This document shows positions 58,815 to 64,000 of a stretch of 64,000 nucleotides of DNA, one piece after another. This DNA is from Photobacterium salinisoli (lineage in GTDB: Bacteria > Pseudomonadota > Gammaproteobacteria > Enterobacterales > Vibrionaceae): the NCBI RefSeq assembly GCF_003614885.1, contig NZ_QZMS01000011.1, forward strand, positions 806,001-870,000, given 5' to 3'. The translations under genes were made by a program, and so were the position numbers. How positions within the stretch are numbered: position 1 is the first letter of the stretch; the number at the start of each line of letters is the position of its first letter. A model generated the notes under the pieces. That model was given only the letters and a program-made list of their open reading frames with translations. It did not search any database and was not told where the DNA came from.

Positions 58815-60188
58815 ATGAGCACTCAAACCCAAATCCAAACCCAGCCAAACACGGCAGGTTTTATGGATTACGCCAAATTTATATTGCCGTCTCTGCTCGG
58901 CATTCTATTGTTTCTCGTGCCGATGCAGTTCGACGGCGAACCAACTGTGCTTATCGCCTGGTTTGCAGGCTTATTGCAGAACGCACTCGGCGATGCTCCT
59001 CTGTTCGCGATGATCCTGATCAACCTGTTTGCGGTACTGAGCGTGCTGGGGCAGTTGGGAGCACCACCGACACTGCTTAGGACCGAACTCTACCGCGAGT
59101 TGTTTTCCGCCGGTATGTTCTGGACCCTGGTACGCTGTGTCGGTGCTGTGTTCGCAACCATGGTCTATTTCCAATGGGGGCCAGAACTACTGTGGAATGA
59201 AAACACCGGTGGTCTGATGCTTAACAATCTGGTTTCGCTGCTGTTGGTGATCTTCCTACTCGCTGCCATTTTTCTGCCGTTGCTGTTAATGTTCGGCCTG
59301 CTGGAATTCGTCGGTGCACTGTTCACCCGTTTATTCCGACCTTTGTTTAAGTTGCCCGGACGATCTGCCGTCGACTGCATGACTTCCTGGGTAGGCGATG
59401 CGACCATAGGAGTGGTTTTGACCAACCTGCAATACGAAAACGGCCACTACACAAAGCGGGAAGCTGCCGTCATCGCCACCACTTTCTCACTGGTATCGGT
59501 CACCTTTTCCATTGTTGTTATTACTTATCTGAACCTTGCTCACATGATTGGTCCCTTCTTCCTGACCTTGCTGGTTGCTGGCCTGACTCTGGCCGTCATC
59601 ATGCCCCGCATACCGCCACTATCACGGATTGGAGACGAATACTACGAAGGGGCACCAACCATTGATAATGAGGAAATACCTCCCAAGGGAAAATCTGTCT
59701 GGTCCTACGGTCTGGAACGCGCCCTCGCGCAGTCGCAAATGGTCACTGGCCCTGGCGTCATACTGAGGCAAAGCGTTCGCAACGTTCTGGAAATGTGGGT
59801 GGGGATCATGCCGGTGGTCATGGCGTTTGGTACGTTGGCGATTTTGCTGGCCGAATACACACCACTGTTCCGGTATCTGGGGTTGCCATTTCAACCGATA
59901 CTGAGTCTGCTGCAGGTACCAGAAGCGGCAGCCGCTGCGCCCGCTATGGTCGTTGGTTTCGCTGACATGTTCCTGCCTGCGGTACTCGGCTCTGGCATCG
60001 AGAACGAAATGACCCGCTTTATTATTGCCTGCATTTCGGTTACCCAACTAATCTTTATGTCCGAAGTAGGCACCGTTATCCTGCGTAGCAAGATACCGCT
60101 TAATTTTCTGAATCTGGTGGCTATTTTTCTGTTGCGCACCTTGATTTCCCTGCCCATCGTAGTCGGCATTGCGCATCTGTTGTTTTAA
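58815..60188 (+). CDS. YjiH family membrane protein (nucleoside-recognition GATE domain)
   Basis: A 457-residue integral membrane protein with about ten helices and Gate/nucleoside-recognition-type sequence (LPGRSAVDCMTSWVGDATIG, VVGFADMFLPAVLGSGIENE, FIIACISVTQLIFMSEVGT). The proteins are thought to be transporters or gated pores, but substrates are unproven. AGGAG lies eight bases upstream of the ATG at 58815; an ATG at 58797 has no site. It is co-transcribed with the ornithine-racemase-like gene, so an amino acid such as ornithine, lysine or a D-form is a reasonable candidate substrate (inference). Confidence 0.85.
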   Translation: MSTQTQIQTQPNTAGFMDYAKFILPSLLGILLFLVPMQFDGEPTVLIAWFAGLLQNALGDAPLFAMILINLFAVLSVLGQLGAPPTLLRTELYRELFSAGMFWTLVRCVGAVFATMVYFQWGPELLWNENTGGLMLNNLVSLLLVIFLLAAIFLPLLLMFGLLEFVGALFTRLFRPLFKLPGRSAVDCMTSWVGDATIGVVLTNLQYENGHYTKREAAVIATTFSLVSVTFSIVVITYLNLAHMIGPFFLTLLVAGLTLAVIMPRIPPLSRIGDEYYEGAPTIDNEEIPPKGKSVWSYGLERALAQSQMVTGPGVILRQSVRNVLEMWVGIMPVVMAFGTLAILLAEYTPLFRYLGLPFQPILSLLQVPEAAAAAPAMVVGFADMFLPAVLGSGIENEMTRFIIACISVTQLIFMSEVGTVILRSKIPLNFLNLVAIFLLRTLISLPIVVGIAHLLF

Positions 60189-60304
60189 GCTCTCTTATCA
60201 GCTCTCTCTGAGGTGGAGAGGGCTGGGGTCGCTCTTCTTACACGATTGCTGCAAAACTACCAGTTGGACAGACAGGGTCGTGACAGGCACTGCAAATTCT
60301 GCGG

Positions 60305-60829
60305 TTAGAACGTTAAATGTTCGCGTCGGGGCCAATGGTAGACATACTCGTCGACCACAGTACCGTCCGGTGCCTGCCATGTCTGCGCACAGTACTCTGC
60401 ACCTCCCATCCGCTGATAGAAACCTATGGCCGGCAGGTTGGACGCCAGCACTTCCAGATACAGGCCGTCTGACTGCGCGTGCTCAGCCATAATCTTTTTG
60501 GCCGCCGCGAGAAGCTGTTTGCCAATGCCTTGTCCTTTTATTTCAGGGTTAACATGCAGGTTATCGACCAGTGTGCCCAGTTCAGGGTGCGCATCCAGCT
60601 CGATGCAGATAAAACCACACATTTTGCCGTTTTGTTTCGCAACAAGAATGTGCCGTTTACTCATGGGTTGAGTTAAGCGCGAATGCCAGGTCTGAAACCT
60701 GTCCTGATGGATATCGTGAGTCAGATATTGTTCTGACAAGTCGTTGCAATACACAGCCTGCCAGTTGCGAACATGCAGTTCGGTAATAGCGGAATGATCA
60801 TCAAATGTGGCGTAATCAATGGTAAGCAT
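60305..60829 (-). CDS. GNAT N-acetyltransferase
   Basis: A 174-residue acetyltransferase. It has a VDNLHVNPEIKGQGIGKQLL acetyl-CoA loop (near residues 88-107), a preceding strand MCGFICIELD and the late motif LPAIGFYQRMGGAEY. The group acetylates small amines or amino-acid-like compounds. It is a lone minus-strand gene between the YjiH operon and the response regulator. The substrate is unknown. Confidence 0.86.
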   Translation of the reverse strand: MLTIDYATFDDHSAITELHVRNWQAVYCNDLSEQYLTHDIHQDRFQTWHSRLTQPMSKRHILVAKQNGKMCGFICIELDAHPELGTLVDNLHVNPEIKGQGIGKQLLAAAKKIMAEHAQSDGLYLEVLASNLPAIGFYQRMGGAEYCAQTWQAPDGTVVDEYVYHWPRREHLTF

Positions 60830-61109
60830 AAGGGACTTTTTCTCTTAACGTACTGCTTTAAAAGTATTATGCATGAATGGCGTATCAGTGGAAGCTGACA
60901 GCAAAATTTCACCTGCCACAAGGCCATAAAACCTTATCCGCCTCAAACTTTTGTCGCCTGCACCGTGATTTCATCCGGGTAATGAATAACACTGCTAGCG
61001 GCTGAAGCACTTTCAGGGATAAATGCGCGATCAGCGAAGCGTTACATGAAAGCGTTCAGTGAACAATCATAACGATAATGACGTGTACGGACAGAAAGAG
61101 AACACCACC
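60830..61109. other. Intergenic region without a gene
   Basis: This stretch between the divergent acetyltransferase and response-regulator genes shows no credible ORF or strong hairpin; it must hold both promoters. Confidence 0.4.
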
Positions 61110-61841
61110 ATGTCGACAAAGACCATTCTGGTTGTGGATGACGATGTCGAAATCCGCGAGTTATTACAGGAGTATCTGGCGAAATCCGGCTATGAGGTGA
61201 TAACCGCAGAAGATGGCATTGCCATGAAGCAACAGCTTGAAGTGCATACGCCTGATGTCATCCTGCTGGATGTGATGATGCCGGGGGACGACGGCTTTAC
61301 ATTGTGTCAGTTTGTGCGGAAATCATCGGAAGTGCCGATTATGATGCTGACAGCTGCCTCGGATGAAATGGATCAGATTCTGGGGCTGGAGATCGGCGCC
61401 GATGACTATATCGCTAAGCCATTCAGTCCGCGTCAGTTGCTGGCGCGCATTAAGGCACTGTTGCGTCGCACACGCCCAGCGGGCGTGGAGGAGTTGGTAC
61501 AGCCAACGGCATTGCCACGCACTATCCGGTTTGGACACTGGCGTCTGGAGACCCTGTCTCACAGGTTATATGACCTGCAGACAGAGCAGGACTATGAACT
61601 GACGGGCGGGGACTTCAGTTTGCTGATGTTATTTTTATCCCGTCCCAATGAAGTGCTGGACAGGGATACGATCTCCAATGCCACCCGGGGCCGTGAAGCG
61701 CTGCCGTTTGAGCGGGGGATTGATGTTCAGCTGAGCCGGTTACGACAGCGACTGGGCGATAGCGGCAAGCATCCCAAGTACATTAAAACCATGCGGGGTA
61801 ACGGTTATATTTTTACCGCGCCGGTAACCTATGAAAATTGA
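61110..61841 (+). CDS. OmpR/PhoB family response regulator, orphan
   Basis: A 243-residue two-domain regulator. The receiver domain (about 1-120) has the acidic pocket VVDDD, phospho-acceptor Asp54 in LLDVMMPGDDG, a Thr in MLTAA and the Lys in YIAKPF. The winged helix (about 140-240) includes LTGGDFSLLMLFLSRPNEVL and IDVQLSRLRQRLGD. No histidine kinase gene lies beside it, which is unusual. The ATG at 61110 fits the receiver start; the frame is open to 61059. It is followed 90 bases later by a deformylase gene. Confidence 0.9.
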   Translation: MSTKTILVVDDDVEIRELLQEYLAKSGYEVITAEDGIAMKQQLEVHTPDVILLDVMMPGDDGFTLCQFVRKSSEVPIMMLTAASDEMDQILGLEIGADDYIAKPFSPRQLLARIKALLRRTRPAGVEELVQPTALPRTIRFGHWRLETLSHRLYDLQTEQDYELTGGDFSLLMLFLSRPNEVLDRDTISNATRGREALPFERGIDVQLSRLRQRLGDSGKHPKYIKTMRGNGYIFTAPVTYEN

Positions 61842-61930
61842 TGAAAACCAGTAAGATAACGCGGATAAACAGCAAATTATCAGAGCATTCAGACTCTGAT
61901 TCTCATTCAAACTAAGGTAAAAAAAATAAT

Positions 61931-62443
61931 ATGGCGCGATTAGACATACTTACCGCCCCGGATCCCCGCTTAAAAGAGCAGGCCATTCCTGTGACTGATA
62001 TTGCCTCTGTTCAGACGCTGGTGGATGACATGCTGGAGACCCTGTATGCCACCTCTAATGGCATTGGTCTGGCGGCAACTCAGGTCGGTCGCCGAGAAGC
62101 TGTGGTGGTGATTGATATCTCAGAGACGAGAGATCAACCTTTGGTACTGATTAATCCGGTAGTGGTGAGCGGCGAAGATAAAGCCATGGGGCAGGAAGGT
62201 TGCCTGTCGGTGCCGGATTACTATGCCGATGTTGAACGTTACCAGTCTGTGGTGGTGACAGCGCTGGATCGTCAGGGCAATCCGGTCACCATTGAGCGTG
62301 ATGATTTTCTGGCCATTGTAATGCAGCACGAAATTGACCATCTGAGCGGAAATCTGTTCATTGATTATCTGTCGCCACTCAAACGACAAATGGCGATGAA
62401 GAAAGTCAAAAAAGCCGTAAAGACAATCGCGAAAACAGCGTAG
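61931..62443 (+). CDS. def: Peptide deformylase
   Basis: A 170-residue metalloenzyme that removes formyl groups from nascent N-terminal methionine. All three motifs are present: GIGLAATQ (44-51), EGCLSVPDYYADV with metal ligand Cys91, and QHEIDHLSG with His133, Glu134 and His137. It lies outside the usual def-fmt pair, so it is probably a paralogue of the housekeeping enzyme. The -YYADV variant after the Cys motif also differs from the housekeeping GxxxxV. A lipoprotein gene follows six bases later. Confidence 0.93.
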   Translation: MARLDILTAPDPRLKEQAIPVTDIASVQTLVDDMLETLYATSNGIGLAATQVGRREAVVVIDISETRDQPLVLINPVVVSGEDKAMGQEGCLSVPDYYADVERYQSVVVTALDRQGNPVTIERDDFLAIVMQHEIDHLSGNLFIDYLSPLKRQMAMKKVKKAVKTIAKTA

Positions 62444-62449
62444 AAGATA

Positions 62450-62869
62450 ATGAATAAAATCATTCGGGTGTGCCTGATGGCGAGTATTCTGACAGGTTGT
62501 GCGAATGAACCGCAAGAGGAGCCAGCTTTCCATCATGCTTGGCTGGAACTGGTCGCGGGAAAAATAGAAAAGAATGGCGGTAAAGTCATCTGTGCTAATC
62601 CGTTATATCAGAAATGTATGAATATTTCTGAAGGTGCGTGTACCGTTGAAATATCACCTGCTTCGAATTATTGTGCTTCAGATTCAATCAAACGTTATGG
62701 GGCTCTGTCTGAAGAAAATATGGAAGATTATTTCGTGAATTACCAGTCTTGCATGATATTTGAACATGCTCGGTTATATGACCTTAACTGGCTGGTACCA
62801 ATTCGGTGCATGAGTGAAGATGCGAATGATCATTTTGACAGTCGAGCACTTCAGATATTATTTGACTGA
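62450..62869 (+). CDS. Small cysteine-rich lipoprotein
   Basis: A 139-residue protein with a lipoprotein signal (MNKIIRVCLMASILTGC, lipobox ILTGC with Cys17). The mature part has several further Cys (CANPLYQKC, GACTVEI, NYCAS, QSCMIF, RCMSED) that could form disulfides in the periplasm. No family is recognised. The position after Cys is Ala, which suggests outer-membrane anchoring. It begins six bases after the deformylase stop and is AT-richer than that gene. Confidence 0.68.
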   Translation: MNKIIRVCLMASILTGCANEPQEEPAFHHAWLELVAGKIEKNGGKVICANPLYQKCMNISEGACTVEISPASNYCASDSIKRYGALSEENMEDYFVNYQSCMIFEHARLYDLNWLVPIRCMSEDANDHFDSRALQILFD

Positions 62870-63028
62870 GCATCACCAAAGAGAAAGAACGAGCTATATT
62901 TCGACCTATCGGGATAGGCATATTTTGCCGTTATCAGTGTTCTGAATCGCCGTTTGCGCTGATGATTCGCTATATAGTATGGCCGTCGGCGCCTGAACTG
63001 ACGCTATTGCACCAAACTGGGAGGCCAT

Positions 63029-63535
63029 GTGAAACCTGAATTTCGTCCTGTTAATGTTGATGACCATTTTTCGGTTTGCATGGCCTTCAGGCGTGATGCT
63101 TTCGTGTGCACGTTTCAGTCTGACCACGGTTTTGGACCCTTTATTCACGGTTATGAAGAAAGAATGCGTGCCCGGCTGGTGGATCCCCGCTGGTATTACA
63201 TTCATATCTGGGATGATGACCAGATTATCGGCCAGTTAGAATTCAAATGTTTTTCTGATGAAGCCGAAACGGGTTATATCCATCTTATTTATCTCATTCC
63301 CGAATACCGTGGTTCCGGTGTCGCCGATATCGCACAGCAGTTCATGGCAGATACACTTCATCAGGCAGGCTGTCAGGCTATGCTGTTAACGGTCAGTCGC
63401 ACCAACGTCAGAGCGTTACGTCACTACCGTCGCTGGGGATGGCAGCGTGTTGGTGAGGATGGCAGCCTGCGCGGCACAGACATTTACCGCCGCGACATAC
63501 GGATACATCAGGACGGTGAATGGGTCCTTTGTTAG
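63029..63535 (+). CDS. GNAT N-acetyltransferase
   Basis: A 168-residue acetyltransferase starting at GTG 63029 with GGGAGG about four bases upstream. It shows the strand IIGQLEFKCF, the acetyl-CoA region YLIPEYRGSGVADIAQQFM (near residues 90-108), and the late motif NVRALRHYRRWGWQRVGED. The substrate is unknown. It stands alone near the right end of the window. Confidence 0.85.
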   Translation: MKPEFRPVNVDDHFSVCMAFRRDAFVCTFQSDHGFGPFIHGYEERMRARLVDPRWYYIHIWDDDQIIGQLEFKCFSDEAETGYIHLIYLIPEYRGSGVADIAQQFMADTLHQAGCQAMLLTVSRTNVRALRHYRRWGWQRVGEDGSLRGTDIYRRDIRIHQDGEWVLC

Positions 63536-63593
63536 GGCTGCGGCAATTCAGAAATTCCAGTTTCTGGTTGAGAATAGATCACTATTGCTGTGA

Positions 63594-63752
63594 GCCGGTT
63601 TGGCCGCGAAAGGAAGTGAGTCTAATCATGTGATCAGCGAAACAGCTTATGGTGCAGGCTTTCGCTACCTGATTGCCCGCCGATTCGGCCTGCATACCCG
63701 TATCAATATTGCCTTGAGTGACGAAGAAAGCGCTTTTTACTGTAATCCGTGA
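63594..63752 (+). pseudogene. C-terminal fragment of an outer-membrane beta-barrel protein
   Basis: The plus frame ends with ISETAYGAGFRYLIARRFGL, which looks like the last strands of a BamA/surface-antigen-type barrel (GxGFRYLIARRFG...GID-like). It stops at TGA 63750-63752 after SAFYCNP, where such proteins end in an aromatic residue. No upstream barrel sequence remains; a stop lies at 63591. It is a short remnant, not a gene. Confidence 0.45.
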
Positions 63753-64000
63753 TGGGGGGAGACGGATTATGCGAGTCGATATATTTGAGATTATCCTATT
63801 CTGCGTCAATATCCTGTACCTTATCACCCAGAGGGAAAGGGTTTCACCTCTGTTGACTGGCCGGTGGTGTAATCCCGCGTTTTATACGCAATATCATGAT
63901 GAAACTGTCCTGAATGCTGTGTCATTGCCTATTCTTAAAGCCTGAAATGGTTCACAGATAACCAGCGCCCGGAAGTACTGACTGGTGATATCCCGTCGTC
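63753..64000. other. Right edge, no supported gene
   Basis: An open frame covers 63718-63945 but overlaps the barrel remnant, lacks a ribosome site and shows only one hydrophobic patch (VDIFEIILFCVNILYLI). I do not call it. The final 55 bases show nothing recognisable. Confidence 0.35.

Noticed and set aside
63718-63945. 75-codon ORF at the right edge
   Set aside because: It overlaps the barrel remnant, has no ribosome site and only a single hydrophobic patch.

Overview
This 64-kb window comes from a gammaproteobacterial chromosome, most likely Vibrionaceae and possibly a Photobacterium-like species. That placement is inferred from protein resemblance only: the menD-H-B-C-E order, a GntR-controlled prpBCD operon, many LysR/oxidoreductase pairs, and GC-rich palindromic repeats. 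I saw no rRNA, tRNA, CRISPR array, transposase or phage gene, so this is chromosomal DNA rich in accessory metabolism and regulators. It also carries several decaying genes.

Layout. 0-4.7 kb: the end of a glycerol-type ABC transporter operon (two ATPases, minus strand), divergent from a sigma-54 activator, with a well-matched -24/-12 promoter between them; then a MerR regulator and the quinone-reductase-like gene it probably controls. 4.7-11 kb: four regulator/target modules (LysR with a Rossmann reductase, SIMPL and SDR genes, LysR with an AhpD-like plus tautomerase pair, TetR with an HPP membrane protein and two clear operators). 11.2-15.9 kb: a tightly coupled four-gene operon encoding a GNAT/heme-oxygenase-like diiron oxidase (HDO) fusion, an MFS transporter, a cystathionine-synthase-like PLP enzyme and an exported hydrolase, facing a GlxA-type AraC regulator. 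This is the strongest candidate for an undescribed biosynthetic system.

17-25 kb: transporters, a phosphotransferase, two pseudogenes (a chloramphenicol phosphotransferase-like kinase and an EamA transporter), inverted palindromic repeats, and an hchA-luxR-quinone reductase operon with a lux-box-like dyad. 25.8-30.5 kb: the methylcitrate cycle (gntR-prpB-prpC-prpD), with palindromic repeats in both intercistronic gaps and three GntR operators upstream. 31-37 kb: menaquinone synthesis (menD-H-B-C-E), with menF apparently reduced to a 25-codon remnant and menH interrupted by a one-base frameshift.

37-44 kb: an AT-rich group of small enzymes, then a PRC-barrel protein, a VF530 protein, a lipoprotein pair and small ORFs. 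44-47 kb: an ABC-F ATPase and MFS pair preceded by a short leader ORF and three hairpins, the last a terminator just before the ABC-F start codon. 47-56 kb: oxidoreductases with LysR regulators, and a SoxR locus in which a SoxR-box promoter segment is duplicated on both sides of an insert of about 1.8 kb (a Crp/Fnr regulator and a poly-glutamine protein). 56.5-60.2 kb: a LysR-controlled operon pairing an ornithine-racemase-like enzyme with a YjiH-type membrane protein. 60-64 kb: two acetyltransferases, an orphan response regulator, a second-type peptide deformylase, a lipoprotein and a fragment of an outer-membrane protein.
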